Source: Asticcacaulis sp. (GTDB taxonomy: Bacteria; Pseudomonadota; Alphaproteobacteria; Caulobacterales; Caulobacteraceae). From it: DNA of 64,000 nucleotides. Every line of letters starts with the position of its first letter. Position 1 is the stretch's first letter. Below are positions 8,720 to 16,769 of the stretch, in pieces. Both the position numbers and the translations under genes were made by a program. The stretch covers positions 496,001 through 560,000 of the forward strand of contig JANQAC010000001.1 in the NCBI GenBank assembly GCA_024707255.1. The letters run 5' to 3'. The notes below the pieces were generated by a model. It made no database searches and had not been told where the DNA came from. It saw nothing but the letters and a program-made list of their open reading frames with translations.

Positions 8720-8833
8720 GAATGAACTTTCTGCTCAGAAATAGCTGGGGCTTTTTGCCACCAGTCTATAGAATACACTACTGGCCCTGAGCGTAGTCAA
8801 AAACAATTAAGGGCGTATAAATTTTCCATAAAG

Positions 8834-9148
8834 ATGCTGCGTAAAATGGCTGAAACTCCCTCAAAAACGGACGGCGCCTGCAAACAGGCGCCCGGCATTT
8901 TCACCCCCGTCATCGATCGGGCGCGCTGCGAAGGCAAGGCCGATTGCGTGGTTATCTGCCCCTATGACGTTTTCGAGCTGGATATCCTGCCGCCGGAAGA
9001 CCGCAAGGGTCTTGGCACACTGGCGAAGGTAAAGGGCTTTATCCACGGCTGGAAGCAGTCTTTCGCGGTCAACGCCGATGCCTGCCGGGCCTGCGGCCTG
9101 TGCGTCAGTGCGTGTCCGGAAAAGGCGATCAGGCTGGAGAGGCGTTAG
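8834..9148 (+). CDS. Ferredoxin with two [4Fe-4S]-type cysteine motifs
   Basis: 104 residues; an alternative start at 8846 would remove four. The N-terminal motif C-E-G-K-A-D-C-V-V-I-C-P has CX5CX3CP spacing. The C-terminal motif C-R-A-C-G-L-C-V-S-A-C-P is the classical CX2CX2CX3CP. The protein thus resembles bacterial 2[4Fe-4S] or 7Fe ferredoxins with a longer loop in the first cluster and a 40-residue insert between the motifs. It would act as a small cytosolic electron carrier; the partner is not evident from the neighbours. Its last four bases overlap the end of the convergent transporter gene. Confidence 0.85.
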   Translation: MLRKMAETPSKTDGACKQAPGIFTPVIDRARCEGKADCVVICPYDVFELDILPPEDRKGLGTLAKVKGFIHGWKQSFAVNADACRACGLCVSACPEKAIRLERR

Positions 9149-10668
9149 GAAAAGTCGGCATCGCTGAGCGTTTCGCCGGTCGCTTCTTCCGCGGCCTTGG
9201 CGACTGGCATCTCGTGCGAGCGCAGCGGGCGCTCCTGCATAGACAGCAGCGCCAGAAAGGCCAGCCCCATAGATACCGCCGCGCCCGTAAATATAGGCTT
9301 GTAGATGCGTGCCGGATCGCTGACACGGCTCAACGTATCCGCCGACAGCGCGCCATGAAAGCTACCGCCCAGCAAGGCATAAAGCTCGCCGAACAGAATC
9401 GCCCCGAACACCGCCACCAGCAGCGCGCCGCCTAGGGACCGGAAGAAGTTCATCACGCCTGTGGCCGTGCCCATCTCGTGGCGTTCAACGGCATTCTGCA
9501 CCACGACTGTCGCCACCGGGAAGGTCGAGCCCACCGCCGCATTGGCGAAGAACAGGCCACCGATATAGGCCCAAAGCGTTAGCCGGTCCCCGATCACGGC
9601 CATGCCCGCATAGATCACCGCGCCCGCGAACAGGCCGATCATCGGTATGAGCTTGTAGCCGGTGCCCTTGCCGCGCGCCATCAGTTGGCCCGACAGGATC
9701 GATCCACCGACCACACCAAGCGCCGAGGGCGTCATGACCATGCCGGCCTGCGTCGCGCCCATGTGGTAGATCAGTTGTACGTAAAGCGGGTTATAGGCGC
9801 TGACTGACATCAGAGCGCCCATGCTCAGTGTGGAGACCAGTATGGCGCGCACAATGACGCCATCCTTGAGGATGCCGGTCGGGATCAGCGGCTCGGCGGC
9901 GGTGCGCAGGCGGAAGGCGAACAGCACCCAGAAGACCGCCGAAACGACATAAACCGCCCAGAGCGGCAGCCCCATCACCGCCGCACCGCGCGTATTGATG
10001 GCCAGCAAAAGGACGATGGCCGCCGCCGCCATCAGGACCGCGCCCAGCCAGTCGATGCGATGCGGGCGTTCATAGCGCGGCAGTTTCATCAGGCCACGAG
10101 AGACGATCCACAGTGCCACGGCGCCGACCGGCAGGTTGACCCAGAAAATCGACTGCCAGCCCAGGTGTTCGGACAGCACGCCGCCGAGGATCGGGCCGCC
10201 CAGGCTGGAAGCGGTGAAAACCGCCGCGAAAACGCCCTGAATGCGGCCGCGCTCCTTCGCCGTGACGATATCGGAAATCACCGTCTGGACCAGCGACATC
10301 AGCCCGCCGCCGCCCAAGCCCTGCACCGCGCGCGCGGCGATCAGCACATACATGTTGGGCGACAGGCTGCACAACAGAGAGCCGAACAGGAAGATGCCGA
10401 TGGCCATCAGCAGGGTCGTGCGCCGGCCGATGATGTCGGCCAGCTTGCCATAGAGCGGTGTCACCACGGTTGATGACAACAGGTAGGCCGTGACCATCCA
10501 CGGCAGACGCTGCACGTCACCCAGTTCGCGCCCGATGGTCGGCAGGGCGGTCGAAACAATGGTCTGGTCAAGCGCCGCCAGCAACAGCACCGCCATCAGG
10601 CCGATAATGATTCGCTGGACGTCCTTCGGGTCCATGGCCGGGGCCGCTGCAGCTATTGTCTGGTTCAT
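9145..10668 (-). CDS. MFS multidrug efflux transporter, DHA2 (EmrB/QacA) family
   Basis: 507 residues with about 14 hydrophobic segments, the DHA2 layout. Family motifs are present: L-D-Q-T-I-V-S-T-A-L-P-T-I in helix 1, G-K-L-A-D-I-I-G-R-R (motif A) in the loop after helix 2, R-A-V-Q-G-L-G-G-G-G in helix 4, and the drug/H+ antiporter motif C region around G-P-I-L-G-G in helix 5. It should be an inner-membrane proton-driven exporter of hydrophobic compounds. No EmrA-like membrane fusion protein or TetR/MarR regulator lies next to it. It is convergent with the ferredoxin gene and divergent from the small secreted protein gene. Confidence 0.92.
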   Translation of the reverse strand: MNQTIAAAAPAMDPKDVQRIIIGLMAVLLLAALDQTIVSTALPTIGRELGDVQRLPWMVTAYLLSSTVVTPLYGKLADIIGRRTTLLMAIGIFLFGSLLCSLSPNMYVLIAARAVQGLGGGGLMSLVQTVISDIVTAKERGRIQGVFAAVFTASSLGGPILGGVLSEHLGWQSIFWVNLPVGAVALWIVSRGLMKLPRYERPHRIDWLGAVLMAAAAIVLLLAINTRGAAVMGLPLWAVYVVSAVFWVLFAFRLRTAAEPLIPTGILKDGVIVRAILVSTLSMGALMSVSAYNPLYVQLIYHMGATQAGMVMTPSALGVVGGSILSGQLMARGKGTGYKLIPMIGLFAGAVIYAGMAVIGDRLTLWAYIGGLFFANAAVGSTFPVATVVVQNAVERHEMGTATGVMNFFRSLGGALLVAVFGAILFGELYALLGGSFHGALSADTLSRVSDPARIYKPIFTGAAVSMGLAFLALLSMQERPLRSHEMPVAKAAEEATGETLSDADFS

Positions 10669-10812
10669 CCGGTCATCCCCGTTATTTCAGTTTACAGACT
10701 GTATTATTTTCTCAGTGCGCGCAAGCCCCGGATACAGCCTTGACGTCACGCCGGCTTTTCATCAGACATAGGGGTACAAAAAAACAATATATAACCGTTG
10801 GGAGCCGCCTGA

Positions 10813-11382
10813 ATGAAACGCCCGATCACTGCAATCACCACCGTCCTTATAGCTGCCGCCCTCCCCTTAACTGCAATGGCCGCGCCCGATATCGCCGGCC
10901 GCATGGTCAATCATCCGGCGGCCGACCAGTGGGGCGTCTATGGCACCGGCGAAAAACACGAGTTGGTCAAGGACACCACCGTGCGCGGCGGCGCGGCCCT
11001 GCAAATCACCTCGGCCGGCAAGGGTGCCAATCCGTGGGATATCCAGGCGGGTATATCCAATTCAAAGGCGGTCAAAAAAGGCGATGTCGTTCTGCTGGCC
11101 TTCTGGGGCCGCACCGTGACGCCGGGCAGCGCGGCTGTTCCCGCCGTGGTGCAGCAATCCGCCGCGCCCTATACCCGTATCGGCGAGCAAACCCTCACCC
11201 TGACGCCCGACTGGCGCCTGCATTACGTCACCGCCACCGCCGACCAGGATTACCCCGCCGGTACGCTGGGCGTCAGCGTGCAACTGGCGACCGGTGCCCA
11301 GACCGTGGCGCTCGGCCCGGTCTTCCTGCTCGATTTCGGCCCCGGTTACGATCCAAAATTCCTGCCGCGCAATATTCCGTAA
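10813..11382 (+). CDS. Small secreted protein with carbohydrate-binding-like beta-sandwich
   Basis: 189 residues with a clear Sec signal peptide (cleavage after AMA near residue 23). The mature part alternates short beta strands and resembles carbohydrate-binding modules found on glycosidases (the pattern G-G-A-A-L-Q-I near residue 57, followed by V-V-L-L-A-F-W-G-R-T and W-R-L-H-Y-V-T-A-T), but the match is by eye only. GGGAG lies at proper distance before ATG. The GH3 gene follows on the same strand after 178 bases that contain a LacI-type operator and a promoter, so the two genes may be functionally linked but separately initiated. Function not proven. Confidence 0.6.
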   Translation: MKRPITAITTVLIAAALPLTAMAAPDIAGRMVNHPAADQWGVYGTGEKHELVKDTTVRGGAALQITSAGKGANPWDIQAGISNSKAVKKGDVVLLAFWGRTVTPGSAAVPAVVQQSAAPYTRIGEQTLTLTPDWRLHYVTATADQDYPAGTLGVSVQLATGAQTVALGPVFLLDFGPGYDPKFLPRNIP

Positions 11383-11397
11383 AAAGAGCGTTGTTAC

Positions 11398-11411
11398 TGC
11401 AAACGTTATCA
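11398..11411 (+). promoter_or_regulatory. LacI-family-type operator upstream of the GH3 gene
   Basis: TGCAAACGTTATCA has the TG...CG...CA architecture of LacI-family operators and resembles the sites before the TonB receptor (54439-54473) and GH9 (57292-57305). It lies 35 bases upstream of the promoter -35 box. The match is less symmetric than the others. Confidence 0.5.
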
Positions 11412-11446
11412 GCCCACTTCCTTTTGCAGAGCCTGTTTTTTCGCTT

Positions 11447-11473
11447 TTGACGCAGCGGATTTCGTCTATAAAC
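11447..11473 (+). promoter_or_regulatory. Housekeeping-type promoter of the GH3 gene
   Basis: TTGACGC (11447-11453) is followed after 12 bases by CTATAAAC (11466-11473). This resembles the Caulobacter sigma-73 consensus TTGACGS - N10-14 - GCTANAWC. The GH3 start codon is at 11561. Confidence 0.55.
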
Positions 11474-11560
11474 ATCCCAAGCCAGTCCGACTGTTCCAGT
11501 CGCAATAAATATGCGGTGCCGCCAAAGGTGCCCTGCGTTTAACATCTTGGGAGATACCTC

Positions 11561-13885
11561 ATGACCTCGTTCCGCCCGGCCGCCTTCGGCCTGCGACTTC
11601 TGGCGACCACAGCCCTTATTGGCGCCTTTGCCCTCGTCCCCGCCGCTCAGGCGCAAACCACCAACGCCCCGCCGCCCGCCCCGACCGTCCGCACCGATGT
11701 GCCGGCCGATCGTCCCTGGATGGACACCAGCCTGAGCGCGGAAGCCCGCGCCGACCTGATCCTCAAGGAAATGACCCTGGCGGAAAAGCTGCAACTGACC
11801 TTCGGCTACTTCTCGACCGATGCCAAATGGTCGATCACCCCGATCAAGAACTTCGTCTTCCCGGCTGAGGGCCTGCCCTACTCCGCCGGCTTCGTGCCCG
11901 GCATTCCGCGCCTCGGCATCCCCAACCAGTGGGAAACCGACGCCGGCGTCGGTGTCGCCACCCAGACCGTGCCTGAAGCCGCCCGCACCACTGACCTGCC
12001 ACGCGGCCGCACTGCCCTGCCTTCCGGCATCAATACCGCCGCCACCTGGAACCCGGAAGTCGCCGAGGCCGGCGGCGCCATGATCGGCAATGAAGCCTTC
12101 CTGTCCGGCTTTAATGTGCAACTCGCCGGCGGCATGAACCTGATGCGTGAGCCGCGCAACGGCCGTAATTTTGAATATGGCGGCGAAGATTCGCTGCTGG
12201 CCGGCATCATCACCGGTCACGAGATCAAGGGTATCCAGTCGAACCACGTCATCTCGACCCTGAAGCACTACGCCTTCAACGGCCAGGAAACCAACCGCAA
12301 CCAGATGGATCACCAGATCGAGGACAAGGCGGCGCGCGAATCGGACCTGCTCGGCTTCCAGATCGCCTATGAAACCGGCAATCCCGGCTCGGTCATGTGC
12401 TCCTATAACCGCGTCAACGGTCACTATGCCTGTGAAAACGACTGGCTGCTCAACCAGGTTCTGAAGACCGACTGGGGCTTCAAGGGCTATGTCATGTCGG
12501 ACTGGGGCGCCACCCACTCCACCACCCAGGCGGCCAATGCCGGCCTTGACCAGCAATCCGGCTGGGCCTTCGACCGCTCGCCCTATTTCCACGGCGCCCT
12601 GCGTGAAGCCGTCAATAACGGCTATGTGTCGCAGGAACGGGCCAATGACATGGCCAAACGCATCCTGTGGGCGATGTTCGAGGTCGGCCTGTTCGATACG
12701 CCGGTCAAGGGCGACCAGGCGACCACCATCGACTATGAGAAGAACGGCAAGATCAGCCAGACCGATTCCGAAGAAGGCATGGTCCTGCTGAAGAATACGC
12801 CGGGCCTCCTGCCTCTCAGCAAGACGGCCAAGTCGATCCTGATCATCGGCGCCCATGCCGATGTTGGCGTGCTGTCGGGCGGCGGCTCGTCTCAGGTCTA
12901 TCCGAAGGGCGGCTCGCCGGTAGCGGATGAATATGGCAAGGGCTTCCCCGGACCGAAAACCTGGTATCCGTCCTCACCGATGAAGGGCCTCCAGGCACGC
13001 ACTTCCGCCACCGTCACCTATGTCGATGGGAAGGACGTGAAAGCCGCCGCAGCGGCGGCGAAAAAAGCCGATGTCGTCGTCGTCTTCGGCGAACAGTGGA
13101 CCGGCGAAGGCTTTGACGTGCCCGATCTGAACCTGCCGAATGGCCAGGACGCCCTGATTTCAGCCGTGGCGAAAGCCAACAAGAAAACTGTGGTCGTGCT
13201 GGAAACCGGCGGCCCGGTTGTCATGCCGTGGCTCAGCAAGGTCGGCGCCGTGATCGAAGCCTGGTATCCCGGCTCAAACGGCGGCGAGGCCATTGCCCGC
13301 GTCCTGACCGGCGAGGTCAATCCGTCCGGCCACCTGCCGGCCACCTTCCCGGCCTCGCTCGACCAGTTGCCGCGCCCGGTGCTGGAAGGCGATCCCAAGC
13401 TTGATTCCGACTCGCACCCGATGAGCAATTACAACATCGAAGGCGCCGCTATCGGCTACAAGTGGTTCGACAAGAAGGGCTATAAGCCGCTCTTCCCGTT
13501 CGGCCACGGCCTGTCCTACACCACCTTCGCCCTGTCAGACCTGACGGCCGCCGCCGAAGGCAAGGGTGTGAAAGCCAGTTTCTCGGTGAAGAATACCGGC
13601 GCGGTTGCCGGCAAGGAAGTGGCGCAGATCTATGTGTCCGGCAATGGATGGGAAGCGCCCAAGCGCCTCGGCGCCTTCCAGAAGGTCGAGGTCGCGCCCG
13701 GCCAGAGCCAGTCGGTGTCGGTCACGGTCGATCCGCGCCTGCTGGCCACCTATGATTCCGCCAGCAAAACCTGGAATATCGCCGCGGGCGATTACAAGGT
13801 GATGCTGGCGACCTCGGCCGCCGATATCGTCCAGACCGTCACCGTGCATCTCGATGCGCAAACCCTGGACGTCAGAGGCAAGTAA
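11561..13885 (+). CDS. Glycoside hydrolase family 3 beta-glucosidase, exported
   Basis: 774 residues with a signal peptide (cleavage after AQA near residue 31). The GH3 N-terminal barrel follows, with the K-H-Y/F-A-F-N-G motif near 235 and the nucleophile motif V-M-S-D-W-G near 310 (Asp). Then come the alpha/beta sandwich domain (about 410-610) and a C-terminal fibronectin-III-like domain (about 670-765) beginning after F-G-H-G-L-S-Y-T-T-F. The domain order is that of BglX-like periplasmic beta-glucosidases and xylosidases. It would remove glucose or xylose from the ends of oligosaccharides released by GH9 or GH10 enzymes. A promoter and LacI-type operator precede it. The GNAT gene starts on the last base of its stop codon. 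Confidence 0.94.
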   Translation: MTSFRPAAFGLRLLATTALIGAFALVPAAQAQTTNAPPPAPTVRTDVPADRPWMDTSLSAEARADLILKEMTLAEKLQLTFGYFSTDAKWSITPIKNFVFPAEGLPYSAGFVPGIPRLGIPNQWETDAGVGVATQTVPEAARTTDLPRGRTALPSGINTAATWNPEVAEAGGAMIGNEAFLSGFNVQLAGGMNLMREPRNGRNFEYGGEDSLLAGIITGHEIKGIQSNHVISTLKHYAFNGQETNRNQMDHQIEDKAARESDLLGFQIAYETGNPGSVMCSYNRVNGHYACENDWLLNQVLKTDWGFKGYVMSDWGATHSTTQAANAGLDQQSGWAFDRSPYFHGALREAVNNGYVSQERANDMAKRILWAMFEVGLFDTPVKGDQATTIDYEKNGKISQTDSEEGMVLLKNTPGLLPLSKTAKSILIIGAHADVGVLSGGGSSQVYPKGGSPVADEYGKGFPGPKTWYPSSPMKGLQARTSATVTYVDGKDVKAAAAAAKKADVVVVFGEQWTGEGFDVPDLNLPNGQDALISAVAKANKKTVVVLETGGPVVMPWLSKVGAVIEAWYPGSNGGEAIARVLTGEVNPSGHLPATFPASLDQLPRPVLEGDPKLDSDSHPMSNYNIEGAAIGYKWFDKKGYKPLFPFGHGLSYTTFALSDLTAAAEGKGVKASFSVKNTGAVAGKEVAQIYVSGNGWEAPKRLGAFQKVEVAPGQSQSVSVTVDPRLLATYDSASKTWNIAAGDYKVMLATSAADIVQTVTVHLDAQTLDVRGK

Positions 13886-14313
13886 TGGGTCTGCGTTTCG
13901 AGGTCACGACCGACACAGCGAAGATCGATTTCGACGCCGTCTATCGTTTCCTCAACGCAGAGACTAACTGGGTAAAGGGCATTCCGCGCGACCTGTTTGA
14001 CAGGGCGATGCGGAATGCCCTTTGTTTTGCCGGCCATCTGGCGAGCGAGCAGATTGCCTTCGCCCGCGTGATCACCGACCGCGCCACCTTCGCCAATCTC
14101 GTCGATGTGTTTGTCGTGCCGGAATATCGCGGCAATGGCTACGCCTCCCGCCTGCTCGAACTGGTATTTGCCCATCCGGACCTGCAAGGGTTGCGCCGCT
14201 TTACCCTGGCCACCAGTGACAAGCATGGCCTTTATGAAAAGTTCGGCTTTCATGCACCTATGCGACCGGATACCCTGATGGAACGATACAACCCGGATAT
14301 CTATAAGAAATGA
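13885..14313 (+). CDS. GNAT family N-acetyltransferase
   Basis: 142 residues. The acetyl-CoA-binding motif A is visible as V-V-P-E-Y-R-G-N-G-Y-A-S-R-L-L near residue 80 (Q/R-x-x-G-x-G/A type), preceded by the beta-4 strand T-F-A-N-L-V-D-V-F and followed by Y-E-K-F-G-F near the C-terminus. The substrate cannot be predicted. The start codon overlaps the GH3 stop by one base and its stop overlaps the next start (ATGA), so the three genes are almost certainly one transcriptional unit with coupled translation. Confidence 0.88.
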   Translation: MGLRFEVTTDTAKIDFDAVYRFLNAETNWVKGIPRDLFDRAMRNALCFAGHLASEQIAFARVITDRATFANLVDVFVVPEYRGNGYASRLLELVFAHPDLQGLRRFTLATSDKHGLYEKFGFHAPMRPDTLMERYNPDIYKK

Positions 14314-15089
14314 GACTTTTGCTGTGCCTTGCCGCACTGGTGTGCGCTTCTCCGGCTCTGGCCGAAGACTACCAGAGCTCTCCCCCGCGCCAGCGTGCGG
14401 TGGAAAAGGACTGGGGGCCGTGGCTTGGCCCCTACCGAGCCGGCATCGTCGCCAAGATGGGCGAGGACTTCGGCGAACAGTATATCTATGCCGCGCAGAA
14501 TGCCGCCCTGCCCGCCCCAGCCACCAATGAACAGCGCGTGATCTTTCTGGGCGATTCCATCACCGACCGCTGGAACCTGACGAAATTCTTCCCCGGCAAA
14601 CCCTATGTTAATCGCGGAATCGGCGGCCAGGTCAGCCCGCAGATGCTGGTGCGCTTCCATGCCGATGTCGTGGCGCTGAAACCGAAGGCCGTGGTGATTC
14701 TGGCTGGCATCAACGATATCCAGGGCGCGCTTCAGGTCGAGACCGAGGCCCAGATCGTCGCCAACTACACCGCCATGGCCGAAATCGCCGAGGCCAACGG
14801 CATCAAGCCGATCTTCACCCTGCTGATGCCGGTCAATAACTATACGCCCAATGCCGTTACCATGCTGTCGGACCGCAAACCGGAGCGCGTGGCCTGGCTC
14901 AATGCCTGGCTGTCCGGCTTCTGTCAGGCGCACGACTATGGCCTGATCGATTACGGCCCGATCCTGCGCGATGACAAGGGGCTGCTGAAAGCCGAATATA
15001 CCAGTGACGGCATCCATCCGAACGACGAAGCCTATGCCCTTATGGCGCCGGTCGCCGAGCGGGCAATAGAGGCCGCGCTGAAAAGATAG
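14310..15089 (+). CDS. SGNH/GDSL hydrolase, probable exported esterase
   Basis: 259 residues with an N-terminal signal peptide (cleavage after ALA near residue 18). The four SGNH blocks are present: G-D-S-I-T-D-R-W (Ser, about residue 77), N-R-G-I-G-G-Q (Gly), G-I-N-D-I-Q-G (Asn, about 132), and S-D-G-I-H-P-N-D (Asp/His, about 230). The layout resembles the PAF-acetylhydrolase-like and acetylxylan-esterase-like members. Since it is translationally coupled behind a GH3 beta-glucosidase, removal of acetyl groups from plant oligosaccharides is a reasonable inference. Confidence 0.88.
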   Translation: MRLLLCLAALVCASPALAEDYQSSPPRQRAVEKDWGPWLGPYRAGIVAKMGEDFGEQYIYAAQNAALPAPATNEQRVIFLGDSITDRWNLTKFFPGKPYVNRGIGGQVSPQMLVRFHADVVALKPKAVVILAGINDIQGALQVETEAQIVANYTAMAEIAEANGIKPIFTLLMPVNNYTPNAVTMLSDRKPERVAWLNAWLSGFCQAHDYGLIDYGPILRDDKGLLKAEYTSDGIHPNDEAYALMAPVAERAIEAALKR

Positions 15090-15152
15090 TCCCCGTCTTG
15101 AGCCGTCCTGAAAAGCCTGTTAGCGTCGCGCGATTATTGAGGGACCACAACC

Positions 15153-16277
15153 ATGGGATTTGACCGTATCGCCGCGGCCGCTGATGAAGCTGAGCGCATC
15201 GCCCGCCTGCGTCTGGCGCGCACCCAGCGCATCGGGCCGGTCAATTTCGCCCAGTTGATGCAGCGTTTCGGCTCCGCCATCAGGGCACTGGAAGAGCTGC
15301 CGCATGTGGTCAGGCGTACCGGCGGATCGCTGACGCCTTACCCTGTTGCCAAACTCGATGAAGAACTGGCCCGCGCCGAGGCGGCCGGCGCCCGGCTGAT
15401 CGTGCTGGGCGACCCGGATTATCCCGCCCTGCTGAAACAAATCGACGCCGCCCCGCCGGTTCTGTGGACCCTTGGGCCGCTCAAACCGCGAAAGAAGGCC
15501 ATCGGCATTGTTGGTGCGCGCAATGCCTCCGCTGCCGGGCAAAAGATCGCCCAAACCCTTGCCCACGAACTCGCAGAGGCCGGCTTTCATGTCATTTCCG
15601 GCCTGGCGCGCGGCGTCGATACGCGAGCGCACGAAATGTCACTGAAAAGCGGCACGGTCGCCGTGCTGGGCGGCGGCGTGGACGATATCTATCCGCCGGA
15701 CAATCGCGGCCTGTACGAGCAGATCCGCGCCCATGGCCTGCTGGTCTCGGAAAGCCCGGTTGGGCATCGCGCCACGGCTTCGGACTTTCCCCGCCGCAAC
15801 CGCATCATTTCCGGCCTGTCGCTCGGCACCATCGTGGTCGAGGCCGAACTGCGCTCCGGCTCGCTGATCACCGCCCGCCTGGCCGCCGAACAGAACCGCG
15901 AGGTCTTTGCTGTCCCCGGTTCGCCGCTCGATCCACGCTGTCGCGGCACCAACGACCTGCTGCGCCAGGGCGCCAACCTGTGCGAAGGTGCCGAGGATGT
16001 CATCCGCGTTCTGGAGACCCAGATGGGCTTCAATGCCCCCGAAGCCAGTGCTTCCGACTCCACCTTGCCGGAAATCACCTTCCAGCCGCAAAATGAAGAT
16101 GATATCGCCCGCGTCAGCCGCAGCCTGCTCGATCTGGTTAGCGAAACGCCGGTCCACCGTGACGACCTGCTGCGCTTATGCGGCGCGCAGACCTGGATCG
16201 GCCTGGCCGCGCTCAGCGAACTGGAGGTGGCCGGACGGTTTACAGTCAGCGATGGCGGCTTTTACAGCCGTTCCTGA
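15153..16277 (+). CDS. dprA: DNA-processing protein DprA
   Basis: 374 residues. An N-terminal helical region resembles a SAM/HhH-like domain. The central Rossmann-like core contains G-I-V-G-A-R-N-A-S (about 115), S-G-L-A-R-G-V-D-T-R-A-H (about 150), F-P-R-R-N-R-I-I-S-G-L-S (about 212) and E-V-F-A-V-P-G-S-P (about 250). A C-terminal winged-helix (DprA WH/DML1-like) ends the protein. DprA loads RecA onto incoming single-stranded DNA during natural transformation. No com genes are nearby. GAGGGA precedes the start. Its 3' end overlaps the convergent small gene by 16 bases. Confidence 0.96.
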   Translation: MGFDRIAAAADEAERIARLRLARTQRIGPVNFAQLMQRFGSAIRALEELPHVVRRTGGSLTPYPVAKLDEELARAEAAGARLIVLGDPDYPALLKQIDAAPPVLWTLGPLKPRKKAIGIVGARNASAAGQKIAQTLAHELAEAGFHVISGLARGVDTRAHEMSLKSGTVAVLGGGVDDIYPPDNRGLYEQIRAHGLLVSESPVGHRATASDFPRRNRIISGLSLGTIVVEAELRSGSLITARLAAEQNREVFAVPGSPLDPRCRGTNDLLRQGANLCEGAEDVIRVLETQMGFNAPEASASDSTLPEITFQPQNEDDIARVSRSLLDLVSETPVHRDDLLRLCGAQTWIGLAALSELEVAGRFTVSDGGFYSRS

Positions 16278-16501
16278 CTGCACCCGGCATCCAGGCCATT
16301 TGAAACATTTCCCTCATTAGGCGAAACATTCCCGCTGACATGTGCAGCTGTGAGGGCCCGTCGGAGATCATGCCCCAGCGCAGCGCAACCGGCGCGCTCG
16401 GCCATCTGCGCCAGTTCCTGGGCGATTTCATTGATATATTCCAGCACATCGCTTTGTTGATGCACCAGACTGGCGGCGCTATTATCCAAAGGCACAGACA
16501 T
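16262..16501 (-). CDS. Small protein of unknown function, 79 aa
   Basis: The start MSVPLDNSAASLVHQQ at 16501 is chosen because GGGGAG lies seven bases upstream; an in-frame ATG further up (16540) has no such site. The product is soluble and mostly helical (V-L-E-Y-I-N-E-I-A-Q-E-L-A-Q-M-A), with a disordered tail. I do not recognise a family, though similar small helical proteins are found in Caulobacterales. A TTAACCAT octamer sits 22-29 bases upstream on the same strand, which may point to CtrA control. It is convergent with dprA (16-base overlap) and divergent from topA. Confidence 0.6.
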   Translation of the reverse strand: MSVPLDNSAASLVHQQSDVLEYINEIAQELAQMAERAGCAALGHDLRRALTAAHVSGNVSPNEGNVSNGLDAGCSQERL

Positions 16502-16522
16502 GTAAATACTCCCCGCGATTAC

Positions 16523-16530
16523 ATGGTTAA
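16523..16530 (-). promoter_or_regulatory. Candidate CtrA half-site before the 79-aa gene
   Basis: TTAACCAT read on the minus strand, inside a larger near-palindrome ACATGGTTAACATGT. It is placed where it could act on the small minus-strand gene or, at a distance, on topA. Confidence 0.35.
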
Positions 16531-16769
16531 CATGTATCACTGATTGTATTTAAAAAACTATCAATTTTAGATTGCGTTCTGAAATATTTTATTAGCGTTG
16601 ACAGAAAACAATTCGCTCAGCATGTATGCCGCCTGTTCCTTGAGCATCCGGCCGGCCGCGGCACTTGATTATTCGGCGCGGCATCTGATCTAAGGGCTGC
16701 GTTTGTCGTCCCCATTCCTTTGTCCGCAAGCCCCTTCGCGGACACGATTTTCGCCTGACAAGAGATTTT

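Noticed and set aside
16598..16627. TTGACA with ATGTAT as a topA promoter
   Set aside because: The -10 match is poor; I could not support it above chance.
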